DNA from: Fomes fomentarius
Lineage: Eukaryota > Basidiomycota > Agaricomycetes > Polyporales > Polyporaceae
NCBI GenBank assembly: GCA_022606135.1
Contig: JABYQN010000003.1
Coordinates: forward strand, 1,550,001 to 1,614,000
Reading direction: 5' to 3'
Length of the DNA: 64,000 bases
The position numbers and the translations under genes were made by a program. Every line of letters begins with the position of its first letter. Position 1 is the stretch's first letter. The notes below the pieces were generated by a model. The model searched no databases and had not been told where the DNA came from. It saw only the letters and a list, made by a program, of their open reading frames with translations. This document shows positions 44,814 through 56,951 of the stretch, one piece after another.

Positions 44814-47800
44814 ATGGCGGAACTGCCACTTCCGACCGTGTTGACTCTTGCGGCGGTCTCGGCAGCTCCGTCCACTAGATGCCTACAGTTCTCCCAGGAC
44901 GGTCAGGCAATACTCCTCACGAAGCATGCGGTGTTCATCCTGGTATATTTCCAGAGCTGTTGATCGTCGCACTCTGATTAATGCGACTCTCGCTCGAAGA
45001 CGCCTGACACGGGTGCCTGCGTAGAACTGTCTTCGGTCTTTCAACAAGCGTCCGATCCCAAGTCCTCTTGCGCTACTCGACCACTGGGATGGCTACGCAC
45101 CATGGTCGAGTTTGATCGGTCTCTTACTCATCAATGGGCTGCTGACTGCGCAGGTAGTACTGCTTTCCATTATTGGATTCGGCACGCTCACCGATGCCTT
45201 TTAGACTGGGGCGCTGTTTCCCTGGGGTCTCTCGACCCTTCTTTGCAAGCAGTAGCGCCTTCTCCGAGCAACATTACCGCCGACGCTGGGTGCGCAACAC
45301 TACCGTTTTGTACTACGCCGGCCAGGCACAAAACACCTAACTGACCGATGTGTATCCGCTGTCCCAGATGTGTACTTGCATTACTGGATTCGAATCTCGA
45401 TCTAACCATATGGAGTGCCCAAAAAAATCCCTTGACAGGGCAGTGGATCAAGGTATGCCGACGACCTCGTAGCGCGCCCTGCTCATTACTCAACACTTCA
45501 AATATGATGACAGCTCCAAGACGTCACAGCCGCTCTCAAATCAGCCACCATCGCCAAGCAATCCCCTGCGACGGCGCTAGAGCAGACCTTACGCGCTCAA
45601 TCGACTTGTGCGTTTTTCTCGGTCTCATGTGGCGCTCTGTCAGTTAAAAATGGGCCATCCCATATACACGTGCTTGCAGGCATCGAATGGTCTTCTCAGC
45701 CCGAATGGAACCTCACTCCCGCGCCTCTTCTTGACGCGTCTCTGTTAGCGGTCGGTAACCGCGCGGGTTCTGTGACGTTGCTCAGGTGTGCTTATCTCTA
45801 CTGATTGATAGCCTTTTCCCTCTCTCATGACTGCTCTCGAAGGTTTGACAAAGCATCTAGACGGATGACTGCTCTAGAAGAAGTGTCGGTCTCCGACAGA
45901 TGGGTCACCAGTCTAGCCTGGTCCACCTGGGATCTCTCACAGGACGGTGCTTGTAAGTTGTACAAGTTCTCACTGCGCGTTCAGTTCTGCCACATATCCA
46001 GGCAAGGCGATGCTCTCATGTGCGACGTCTGATGGCTCGATCGTCCTTCTGGCCGTCCGCCAGACCCTCAGCTCAATGCCTCCCTTCACACACCTTGCCC
46101 CTAATCATGACGTTAGCTTTACCGTGCAGGCGCACGACGAGAGCGCATGCGATGCGGACGGAAGAAATATCACAGGCATGCGATGGGCCAACGTCCGTGG
46201 GCGCAGTGTGAGCCTCGTTTCCCAGAAGCAGTCTGCGTGGGCTCTAATTCCGAATTTCCTAGCCGATTCTGATGTTTCACAAACCCGGTATTCTTCACTT
46301 GTGGTCTCTCCCTTCCGTTAGCTCTGCCTGGTCTGGCTCCAGAGCGTTTGCTCTTCGGACGCAAAAACGCTCCGTGGCCTCCTCGGTGCTCTCACCGGCC
46401 TCTGGCTTCTGCTACGTCCGTTGTCGCGACATGGCCGTCATCTCACTGTCAGACGGATCTTTCCATGTTATTCACAAACTCTCAACCCACCCGTCTACGG
46501 AGCCACCTCCAGCCGAGGCAATTCAGTCTGAGATCTTGTCCGCATCATCCCGCTCGGTCTTCGTCAGGGCCGAGCCCGAGAAAGTGTCGTTCAAAGATGT
46601 GGATCGTATCAACGGCATGGTCACGTATGATGGCTGTTCCATGTTCATGTGGACGTACGAGTGAGTCGAATTGGATTTGACCGGCACGTCGGCCACAGTA
46701 CGAACCATCAGTGCAGACGATAACCCTCTCTTCTCAGGGCAAACCGCCCCACAGATTTCTCTTACAAACATGACGCCAAGCACGTGAGCACACTCGTAGT
46801 GGCACGGCTATGGGACGAAGAGGAGGACGAGCATGTACTCTCGGAGTTGGCGGAGTGCGTCGGTCGGACCAAATGTGGTTTGTGTGCATGCTGCCCTGTC
46901 CGCTCCGACGTGTACTCACGATGAATCAAAGGAAGCGGGGAGACGCCGACGTCCGTCCTTCGGCCCATCTTGTTGCATCTCGGAGACCCAAACAGACTAT
47001 CTCGCTTGCAGACGAGAATTCTCGATGTCCTGCGTCAGGTGCCAGACAACGGAGCAAACGCCGCTGTCGTCATCCCGTCTTACTCCGATCCCGGGGCGTG
47101 GACCGGGGCTGTATCCCGCGAACTTCGAAGAAGTCTGACTGCGCACCTTCTAGGCTGGGACAGCATTCAGTCTCAGCGCATTCGTTATGCTGTCGCCGCG
47201 TTCTGCCAGGTCCGTCAGCTTTCTTGGATGGAACGTACCTGTGGCTATCCGTTCTGACGTCCCGGATCCAGAAACACGCTCAGACGCCTGATCTGCACCA
47301 ACAGTTTGGCGATGCGGCTCGTTCATTTCTCGCGACTATCCAGATACACGTCCTCGTCGTGCTGATACGACATCTCGCGGCCATAGCCAGATTCTTGCAC
47401 GGTCGCCGTAAGTTCACGCTTCCCGTCGCGCTAGGCATGACATGAGCGTCGGCGTTGACCACATAGAGCACAGCGCATGACGTATTCTTTGCCCAGCGCA
47501 CCATTCACCAGGCTGCCACAATGCCAGCGATACCTCCGGCGATAGTGCAGGAAGCCGAAGAACTCCTTGCGCGGCTAACCATAGCCCCGCCACACCCAAA
47601 CGCAGGACACAACCCAGGCGACCCTGCCCCTGCCAGCCGAGATACGTCGTTGTGCGAGCCATGCCCTGCATGCTCCAGCCCGATTCCGCTCGACCCATCG
47701 GGCGCAGATAGCGCTGTCTGCCCGCGCGGCCACGTTTGGGGTACGTACGCGTTATCCATCCCCCTTTGCACATTGACCGCATGCGCATGCGTCTGTGTAC

Positions 47801-48230
47801 CGTTTTCTTTCTTTGGCTGTGCACGTGCGCGTCGTGTGCAACATCATTTTCTTTAGCTCTACTTTAGCTCATACTCTCCTCCCGACACACAGCGCGCTGT
47901 TGCATTACCTCACTCCTGCTCGCAACGCCTGCGGTTCGGACTTGCGTGGGGTGCAGCCGCAAGGCGCTTCTGCCCCCTTCTGTGTCAACGGCCCCGAACG
48001 GCCCCGCGGCTGTGGCACCGACACCACTGCTGGGCGGGGGCAGCCTCGGGGACCACGACCGTGTCGGAGACACGCAGGCGAACCCGGAGCAGCCGTCCAG
48101 CGCGTCTGGAGGCAGGGCGTCCGACGATGAGCTGCGTGACGCTGCGGAAGAAGGCTCGTTCGTGCAAGATCTACTGGAAGCAACGCGGCGGTGTCCGGTC
48201 TGTGGAAACAACTTTGTCGTGCTCGTGTGA
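44814..48230 (+). CDS. RNA polymerase III factor TFIIIC, TFIIIC90/Sfc9-like subunit
   Basis: About 14 exons joined in phase. The N-terminus reads LQFSQDGQAILLTKHAVFIL, then LGWLRTMVEFDRSLTHQWAA, DWGAVSLGSLDPSLQAVAPS, GCVLALLDSNLDLTIWSAQK and IEWSSQPEWNLTPAPLLDAS. This is the beta-propeller-like N-terminal domain of the TFIIIC delta/90 kDa subunit. More repeats follow (MLSCATSDGSIVLLAVR; FHKPGILHLWSLPSVSS). The C-terminal zinc domain is clear: EPCPACSSPIPLD, SAVCPRGHVWARCCITSLLL, VRTCVGCSRKA and TRRCPVCGNNFVVLV, with paired Cys ligands and the CPxGHxW signature. The factor helps TFIIIC bind tRNA-gene promoters and recruit TFIIIB. The intron before ARCC is about 140 bases. Intact, with no frame breaks found. 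Confidence 0.85.
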
Positions 48231-48618
48231 TTGGACGGCGAGGATTTGCAGGGTGCGCGGAATCGTCGCGCGTCAGCGTCAGAATGGAGCCTAACGGGCA
48301 GATTGGTTGAACTCATGTGTCGCAGTGTGTGGTCGATGTAGACATGTAGGTGCGCGTGTAAGCCAGTTGTGCGCGTGGCGTGCTTGGAACGTGTGGTGAT
48401 ACATGCAGCGTGGCCATGTGGATAGAAGGACGAAGAACGCGGCCGGCGCGCGACGTTAACATAATCGCAACGATCCGTGAGTTGTGGCAGACCGCAACAG
48501 CTGCATTGCTTCTCTTTGACGCCCCCGCCGAGCTATTCAAATACAACGCCCGAACGAGATCAGATTTACATGTTCAAGGCACATCATCCTTGAAACCACG
48601 CCCTATCCTTCTCGTGTG
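48231..48618 (+). other. Spacer between convergent genes
   Basis: About 390 bases between the TFIIIC subunit stop and the sedolisin stop. No coding signal; should hold both terminators. Confidence 0.45.
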
Positions 48619-50989
48619 TTATGCGGACCCGAGCAGAGCCTGCAGCTTGCCGAAGTCGGGGGTACCAAGGCCGGTGACCTGCGCAAGAGGTGCAGTCAGT
48701 AAAGAGACCGGGTACCTGGGCGCGAGCGACACGGGTTCTCGGAGTCACAGCGGCCACACTCACCGGGTCCCATCCAACGCCTGCCGTAAAGCCATTGGTG
48801 CCGCACCCAGGGTTCGAACCCGATGTGATGTCGTTGAAGCCGGCGGAGATGCCAGAGGCGTAGATGAGGGGGTTGAGGAAACCCAGAGGCGGCTCGCCAC
48901 GAGACAGACGGAAGTCGTTGAGGAGCGCGACCACACCGGCGATGGTCTACGTGGGCGATCGCCGTACCACGACCATCAGTCGCGACCTCATGGGTGGACA
49001 TACTGAATACGTACCGGGGAGCTGGCACTGGTACCGCCGACGGATGCGACGCGGCCGCCAATGACCACCTGGAAGTTCTGGCCTTGTGCAGCAACATCAG
49101 GGTAGGCACGTCCGGTGGTACTGAGAAGAGCGCGTCAGCCCACGTAAACTTCTGCCGTGTGCTACTAGCGCAACGCACTTGAATAGCCCGGCATTGGTAT
49201 TTCCGAGCTTGGTCAAGAAGGTGGTGACTGCCGTGTCTTGGAAGCTGTGGGCAGTGAGTCATCATCAGGCCTAGCCTTACGCAATCACGAGCGTACGGAG
49301 CTCACCTCGGACGCGCGAAGTAGTTGGAGAAACCTCCGCCCGAGAAGCTGACAGCGACCTCGGGGTTAACGCGGATGGTGCCGCCAACAGTGGTGACGAA
49401 TGGGCAGGAAGCTGTTCACACCAAGGCCCACGTAATCCGTCAATTTTTTCGTCACACCATCAGGGTCCACTGCTCTAGACTAGACCTCACCAGGGAAGTT
49501 AGGCTGGAAGCGCTTGATGTTCTTGCCGTCGTTGGTGAGGCAGTTGCCAGCACCGACGCCATCATCACCACTGCTGAAGAAGATGCTGCTGCCACGAGCA
49601 CCAAGCTGCGCGAACAGGTTGCACACGGTCGTCGCGTAGTCGAAAGGAACGGTCTGCTCGTCATCACCGTAACTAGTGGTGAACTGAAGAAATGCATGTG
49701 AAATCAGCCCGCGGCATAAGAGCATTTCGAATATACACTCACGGTCTGGGGGATAGTGTCCTGTGCAAGGACAAAGTTCAACCAATCGAGGTACGGCTCG
49801 TTGGTGTTGGTCGGAGTGCTGCCGTCCGGGTTGAAAGGAGGAGAACCGCCTGTGCTGTAATAGATGTTCGGTGTCGGGAATGAAATTCCCTCCGTGTACT
49901 GGATGTCAAGGTTGGCCTGCAGAGATCATTCAGTCATTGTCGACGCGCAGAGGACGAGAAGAGCATACCTCGACACCAGGGTCCGACTGATCATCGCCTC
50001 CATTGTTGACGCGAACAGTGGTGAAATTCGATCCAACTGCATCAGTGCGGAAGCGCTGGAAGAAAGTCTATCGAAGGCGAAAATCATGTTAGGGAACGCC
50101 GCAGATATCATCAAGTTGAAATGTTCACCTGCAGATCGGCCCTGTTCGCAAACTCGTCCAAATAACCTGCAACACCGAGAATGTTCTTGTCGGTCGCGGC
50201 CGGGACGTAGGTGGTGGTGTTGTAAAGGGCACGCAAGCACGCGGGAGTGATCGTGGAGGAGCAACTGGAAGGGACGGTCGCGAGCGAGTGAGGGTCCTTG
50301 AGGAGGTGCGCAGTGTCGGCATCGCTCTCGATCGTGGGTGCGTCAGGCTGCACGAAGCTGGTTGCCTTCATGCTCTTCATTGTGCCGAAGTAGGTCGTCG
50401 GAGCAACGACAGTGATATGCTCGTGGAGAATGCTGGGAAGACTATAGTTCATCGTGCGGACGACATAGTCCTCGCTCTTGCCGTGACGGAAAAGATTGTA
50501 CTTGGTTCCGAGCATCTCTTCAGCCTGAGAAACGGAGACACGGACAGTGATCCAATCTCCGGATGGGGATCGCTGGGCTGACGAGGTGTCGAGGCCATGC
50601 GCCAAAAGCCAATCCTCCACGTTGCTGACCGAGTCAGCGTGGGGAGCAACAAGAGCAGCTACCTCCTCCTTTGAAAGATGCTGACCGTACCTACGAGAGA
50701 TTAACATTTCTGGAATACTCGTCTTGTATAGAGAACAGTATACTTACCGCGCATGCGCGGGGTCGCTGACCTCGTAGAGAGCAGTGACAAGCTCATCAAA
50801 CCTGTCCTGCTTGAGACCAATCCTCATGTCAAAGGTGTAGTCCGAGGGAGCAGGACCGTGAAGCTCCCATCCCCGAGGGACTTCAGTCCAGGCATGCTTC
50901 ACTTCAAAGTCATCCCACCTCTTGGACGCAAGAGGCTTGGAAGCAATGAGCTGAGCGAGCCCGAGGAGGAAGACGGACGACCAGAACAT
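48619..50989 (-). CDS. Secreted S53 sedolisin (tripeptidyl-peptidase-like serine protease)
   Basis: A multi-exon gene for a preproprotein of about 560 residues. It starts with a signal peptide ([20 protein letters not shown]) and a propeptide ([59 protein letters not shown]). The mature enzyme keeps the sedolisin triad: Glu and Asp in VEANLDIQY (E-x3-D, split by an intron) and Ser in [10 protein letters not shown]. The oxyanion Asp is in [10 protein letters not shown]. The C-terminal calcium site is [17 protein letters not shown] then [15 protein letters not shown]. These proteases act at acid pH outside the cell and cut tripeptides or larger fragments. A TATA box lies 45 bases before the ATG, giving a short leader. 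The last exon is small ([19 protein letters not shown]). Confidence 0.87.
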
Positions 50990-51034
50990 GGCGACGGGAT
51001 CGTTGGGGTCATCACAGGTTCGCAGCAACCGAGT

Positions 51035-51042
51035 TTATATAC
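51035..51042 (-). promoter_or_regulatory. TATA box of the sedolisin gene
   Basis: TATATAAA on the minus strand, ending 45 bases before the ATG at 50989. Confidence 0.65.
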
Positions 51043-53083
51043 GGGTCGACAAGCACCGGTTGACGGGTAGAATAGAACGATTGCGCGTTCCACGGCGCCG
51101 CTTCGTTGCCTTGAGTTACGATCATGGACATATGGAGGGCATCGAAGTGCACGCCTCGACATCAGCATTGAAAGTCGTATCATTGGCCTCGGATCCATCG
51201 ACAGCTATTCGATGTCCATGCGAGGTCCATGCGAACGAGACGGCAAGAGCGACCGCAGCATGAGAATTCGGGCATACACGTCGGAGAATTGTCCGTTATG
51301 TATAGCCTTCCATCCGCCACCGCGTTGCACAAAGGTGCCCATCAGCATGTCCTTCCATTTATCTTGCATTGCACCGCCTCTCCATAACTGCTCTCCGTAC
51401 GTGGTTGGCTTCGGGCTATCCGGCGGCAACTGGGATCAAGGTTTCTAAGTAGACGAACGCTCTATCGCGGCCAGCAGTGGGCCGTCGTTGCGGAGATAAG
51501 AGAGCTCGTATGAGAAGGTGACACCATCTTCGCCAGTTAGTCAGGCGGAACAGTGGGAATAATATCTATCACGTTGTGCGCATGCGCATGTGGAAACCAG
51601 CTTCTTCGAAGCCTGCAAGTCGCGTGATATGCTCTGCCTCGACCTTTTGACTCGCCAGCGGTGCGAAAGCGGGCCTTGCATGCATGGATCCAACGCGTGC
51701 ACAGGGCGATGTGGTGGGAGATTGCACATAGCACATAAACAGGAGAGGATGGGCGCAGACTCATGTGCATGATCAGTCGGGTAGCTGCAGGTTTGTGGCG
51801 CCCTTTCCCGGCGCTTGCGAGGTTGATGTGTTTGGACTCGGTACCTCCACTCGACACAAAGAAGACTCGATACTGCGGCATACGTACGCGCTCCATCGAA
51901 TAGCGCAAGAGCACGAGATTTGAGGTCGATGTAGTATTTTGTGAGTTTTGGCGTACATTGGATCTGGATTCTGCCGAGGTGGGCCTGGTGGCCCTGGGTC
52001 CTTATCTCTACCCAGCGCTCCGACTTCCCATACACGCAATTCTACGCTCTAAGACCGGGTATGACAATCAGTTCGATATCGAGGTCCTCACAGGAGATTT
52101 CCCGAGGCAAGCCGCACGGCCAGTGACTTCTACCAGATCCCTCACGGTCCGCTCTTACACTAGCGGTCCGCCCAATATCGATTGATCAGGTGAGAGGTTT
52201 GAACCCAACGTCGATATGCAATGCTTAATGCTATACTGTCTTACACGGCGTGTAATTGTGAGGTCATGACTCGTTGTGTTGGTGCAGTGAGAGCCTGTAG
52301 ATCACCACCCCATTCCGCCAAAAACACTACGAGGTCTCCAATAGCTCAAATACGGACCTAGTCCAGCCATACGCATTCCCCCATGTGATACGGGCTCGCT
52401 CCATTGCACACTCGAGGTGCTTCGGGGTGGTAATGCCATCATGTCGGACTCTCAGCAATAGAATCATGCCAGGTTTGTAACGAGATCACGCTCTTGTAAT
52501 AATTGAGGCCTGCGGGTACATAGGCTCGATGACTTCTCTTTTATACGGCGTTGCGCTCTATTCACTCGGACTTCTCAGATCTGTGTCATCAAGTCGCCTG
52601 CTAAGGAGAGACGGACAGGCTTATTGGTCCTGGTATGGTCCGACCCGGCCCGGTCTGAACAAGGGAGCGCACACCGAAATTTCTTGGAGATGGTATTTTT
52701 AGCACGTCTACTTACTTGAAACAGCCCTTGCCCATGCCAGAAAGAGGGTGTATATCCTGGGATATACTGAGGCACTAACATAAGTTGAACTCTCGCACAG
52801 ATTGTTCACTCATACCGAGATCAACCCCGCAGATCGGAGGGAGCTTGAACGGACCTGGGAACCACGCTCGACCCCTTACGCACTCCACTCCACTGCATCA
52901 AGTCACCTAGGGTCACCTGCAGAGGCACCCTCCGGCAGGAAACCTGCTCTGATACGAGATCATATACAACGAAGTCACTTGAACTATCAAGCTTCGACAA
53001 TTCTCTTCTGCTATCGCGTCACGCGGTACTAACTTCCAGTGATTGTCCGAGTCCGACGCACGGAAAGAAGCTGAAGACATCAG
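51043..53083 (+). other. Divergent intergenic region between sedolisin and GH127-like genes
   Basis: About 2 kb between divergent secreted-enzyme genes. No supported coding frame on either strand. Likely shared or back-to-back regulatory DNA. Confidence 0.45.
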
Positions 53084-53090
53084 TATATAA
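53084..53090 (+). promoter_or_regulatory. TATA box of the GH127-like gene
   Basis: TATATAA whose last base is the A of an in-frame upstream ATG (53090). It ends 44 bases before the ATG at 53135 that opens the signal peptide, so the later ATG is the likely start. Confidence 0.65.
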
Positions 53091-53134
53091 TGCCGCTTGA
53101 AATGGTGCAGGAGGCCACGAGCGGACCGTTCACC

Positions 53135-56100
53135 ATGATCTGGGGGCTCTTCGTCTCACTTATCGCGTCCTTTACGGCGCATTCAGCTGTGAAGGGCCAG
53201 ACTACGGGACGTGCGTATGGTCGCCTCTCCGTGTAGTCATTGCGTATACTCAACCGACTTGTTACATGCAGTCGCGCCCAAGAAGTTCTTGAATTTGCCC
53301 CTTGGCACCGTCAGGCCGGATGGATGGCTCCACGACCAGGTGCGTCTACTAGAGCACCACTTTGAGATGCAGCATGATTCGAATCAATTTTGTATAGCTC
53401 ATAGTGCAGACCAATGGTCTTGCTGGGCACGAGCACGAATTCTATCATTAGTGAGCACATATCATCACACTATTACACTCTCAACTCTCTGACCAGACTT
53501 GTGGTAGTGTCTCTCAGAGTGACTGGATTGGTGGAAACTCGTACTACTCCAACCTGGAAGAGGGTACGCTTATGGTGATCATATCGCTTAAGTTAGTTCG
53601 TGCTCATATATTCGCCAGCTGGAAGCTACTGGTTTGTAAGTGTCTTCCCCTCTTCTAGGTCCCTGTCGCGTTGGCTCATCACCTGATATTGCGAAGAACG
53701 CAATGGTGCCCAACGGCGTCCTCATAGACGACCCGACGATCCAGACTCAGGTTCAGCAGTTCCTTGACTACGTCCTCGACCACCAAGACTCCTCCGGCTG
53801 GCTCGGGCCTGAGGTGAACACTACGAAGCCGCGCTACCTCTGGGGCCGATACCCGTTCTTTTTCGGAGCCATTCAGATGGTCGAAGCTAACCCTTCGCTT
53901 GCTGACCGTGTTTTGCCTGCCCTGCACAAGTTCGTGTCACTTGCGAACACGATGCTGCACAACGGCGAAGGCCTTGAAGATTGGGCCCGTACGCGTTGGG
54001 AGGACTTCGTGATCGTCTTGCAATGGTATGTGGTGGAATATTACATTTCCTAATGCGGGATCCACCGTGTCTAGATCGCTCTCACTGATGTCCATATTAG
54101 GCTCTATGACTTCCACCCTGACGGGCAAGAGGATGTTCTCATCGATACGATGAAGATGCTGAAGTGGTCTGGTGACCCATGGGAGGACGTGTTCAACGAG
54201 AAGGTTTGCTTCAACGGAGCTCCTTTCTGCTATGCATACTCAAAGAGTGAGAGTGTTGTCAAATAGTACTTCCCGACCGTGGCTGTCGATCACCTGGAGA
54301 ACCCCTTCCCTGTTCTGACTTGGCACGGTGTCAACATGGCCGAGGGACTGAAGGCTCTTCCGTCGACGTACCGCTTTACGCACAACCAATCCGGTCAGTC
54401 CACCTCGAGGTCCTGCATCTACGTCCTAACCAGGAAGCGAGACAGACCTTGATGCTGCCAGCAAAGGCTGGGACCTGTTGTTCGAGTACCACGGCCGACC
54501 GTCCGGAATCTACGCCGCGGACGAATATCTCGCCGGTCTGGAAGCGGCCAGAGGGTGAGCCGTTCGAGCATACGTCCATCCCTGGAATGCTTCATCTTAC
54601 GTGTTTGAGCCTTCTAGCACCGAATTATGCCTGGTAGTGGTAAGTGGCGAAAATGGTCTAGTCGGGCAGCTGTTTGCTCATGACATCGTCGTATCCAGGA
54701 AACGATGTTCTCGTGCGTTTCGTCGCCAAGGGTCGGCCGGAGTTTGGGCGCTCACTGTAACCCCCATTTGCAGAGGCTCATACTTGTACCAAGTCATCGG
54801 AGATCCAAAGTTCGCTGACAGGGTGTGTACTACGACGTTGCGGGTTCTCGCGTAGCATGATCCCTGACGGCGTACCAGGTCGAGCGGATTACCTACAATG
54901 CGCTGCCCGCCACCCTGACAGGAGGTAAGCAGTCTCGCACTCCGTAGGAGAACTAAAACCTTGAGCTAAAACTCTTCTTTGACGTATGATAGACATGTGG
55001 ACTCGCCAATACCTGCAGCAACAGAACCAGATCGCGGCCAAGAACATGACTCCGTAAGCCCCACTTTTAACTGCGGGCCTGGGCCGCACTCACCGGATTC
55101 GGATGGTAGAAACCCGTTCCCGAACGATGGGTGAGTTGCTAGGTCCACGATAGGTTAGTTATGCTCACCTGCGGCCGCCGGACATGACAGGCCCTACTCC
55201 AACGTCTTTGGATTGGAGCCGAACTACCCGTGAGTATGATGAAGAGCTCCGCATGCCAGTGAACGAGTATGGGTGCAGTATTGCGGGAAATGTTGACCCG
55301 GCTCTTCCTTTTGTGTCCAGTTGCTGCACTGTGAATCATCCGCAGGGCTGGCCCAAGTTTATCAGCAACGCGTTTGTGGCGACAGCTGACCAAAAGTCGC
55401 TTGTTCACGTTTACCTCGGACCATACAACGTCAACACCACGCTCGCACATGGTAAGCTCACAGAAGCTAAACCTGTCTCAACAATTGCGCCATCGCACCA
55501 GTTCCAGGCAAAGATGTTTCAGCAGATCCTGACGCAAGGTTTGGTGTTTCACAGAGAACAAGGTCTCAGTCGTGGTCGACACCCTGTATCCATTCAGCGA
55601 TTCGCTCTCCACGACGATCAAGGCGGAGAAAGCGTTCACCTATTACGTCCGAATCCCGAGCTGGGTCAACAAGGGCACTATAGCCATTAACGGCAAGGCA
55701 GCTGAGCCCGTGTCGCCGTCCAACGGTCTGCATGCAGTCTCCGTGAAGCCGGGGACCACCAAGTTCACATTGGACCTACCCTCCGAGATTACCATTGGTG
55801 CTTACTCTGCATATCCGCCCCTCTGTTCAACCTGAAACTGATCGGCGATTATCCCACTCTGTAGAGTCCCGCCCCCATGGCTCGGTGGCCGTGCACCGAG
55901 GCCCTCTGCATTACGCGTATGACATTGCGCGTAGCCAGACGGTGCTCGCGAGGAACGCGCAGGAGCCGCGCGCGATCGACCTTCAGTTTGACGCGACGGG
56001 GCCCTGGCAGTTCGCCATTGACCCCTCGACGCTGACCTTCCACGGCAGCATGCCGTCTGGAGGCAAGCTCCCGTCCCCCATTTTCGACTCGGGCCTGCCA

Positions 56101-56348
56101 CCGTTCACGATCACGGCGACTGCGTGTTCTATAGATTGGGCGGTGGCAGGAGACACGTTCGCCGCTGCGCCTCCTACGAATCCGGCGTGCAAGGGTCCTG
56201 CGACGAACATCACGTTGTGGCCATTCGGGGTGCGTATCGCCTTGTCCGATCTGCGGCTCACGAACATTCATGCTGACGGGGACTTTGCAATTCGCAGTCG
56301 ACGAAACTCCGCATCGGAGAGTTCCCAACGTTCGAGGCTAGTACGTGA
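53135..56348 (+). CDS. Secreted GH127-like beta-L-arabinofuranosidase family protein (DUF1680)
   Basis: About 20 small exons and 19 introns, all joined in phase. A signal peptide (MIWGLFVSLIASFTAHSAVK) precedes FLNLPLGTVRPDGWLHDQLI and QTNGLAGHEHEFYHYVSQSD. Next come NAMVPNGVLIDDPTIQTQVQ, LWGRYPFFFGAIQMVEANPS and DFHPDGQEDVLIDTMKMLKW. The (alpha/alpha) barrel core of GH127 enzymes uses a Glu-x-Cys and a Cys-Cys pair to hold zinc, with one Cys as the nucleophile. Here GTELCLVVE and YPCCTVNHPQGWPKF supply both. The C-terminal part (ESRPHGSVAVHRGPLHYAYD) is the usual beta-domain. It probably cleaves arabinofuranose or a related sugar from plant cell-wall glycans. The ATG at 53135 was chosen over 53090 because the latter overlaps the TATA box. 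Confidence 0.83.
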
Positions 56349-56951
56349 ACGGATGCACCGAAGGCCCGCATAGCCTATCTATCCTAGATGTTGTTCGGGA
56401 GCGAGGGTCGCACAAGGAGAAAGAGATCAGCAGAAAGTGTATCAGTGTACCGTTTGTGTAAGGATCAAAGTGTATCAAGGCGCTGTACTGCCGCTAGACG
56501 CGTGTGTGGCGAGACGAGACGCGACGCGACGCGTCGATATGTTCTGTAGAGTTGAGCACGTGCACAAACGCGTCACGCGCCGTTTCTACTCTGCTATTTC
56601 CTCTTGTTACGTGCTCACTATCGCAAACCGCGCTAGATCTCCACATCACGACGCAAGAGGATGAGAGCGGGGAACAGACCCTCCAGGTCGCCGAAGAGTA
56701 GGCAGTGAAGTCTGTGAGAGAAGCGCGGGACATGCGCGCCGTGCAGTTGATCAGAGAAGGCGCCCAGAGCGCTCTTCCTTTGGCGGTGGCCCAGCTGCCC
56801 GCGCTGTTGACATACATCCCTCCTACCTCGCTCATTGTCCTCTTCAGCACGACCCTCGCATCTTTCAACTTCAATCACAATCTGAATTCTATCCTTCCTA
56901 CTGCTCAACTAGCAGCCTCCCACAACACCAGGCACAGCCGCTTCCAACCTC
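56349..56951 (+). other. Intergenic before the Sds3-like gene
   Basis: About 600 bases. Open frames here lack motifs on either strand. The last 100 bases before 56952 are rich in C and A, like a fungal leader. Confidence 0.4.

Noticed and set aside
45377..45388. GGATTCGAATCTC resembles a tRNA B box
   Set aside because: It is inside the TFIIIC subunit exon encoding LLDSNLDLTIW; no A box at the right distance.
46810..47445. Plus-strand 211-residue open frame starting at 46810
   Set aside because: It runs across introns and out-of-frame exons of the TFIIIC subunit gene; the spliced frame explains the region better, though the frame near 47230-47400 is partly the true exon.
48811..48823. GGTTCGAACCCGA resembles a tRNA T-loop (B box)
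   Set aside because: It lies inside the conserved sedolisin exon (minus-strand SGSNPGC) and I see no matching A box or cloverleaf around it.
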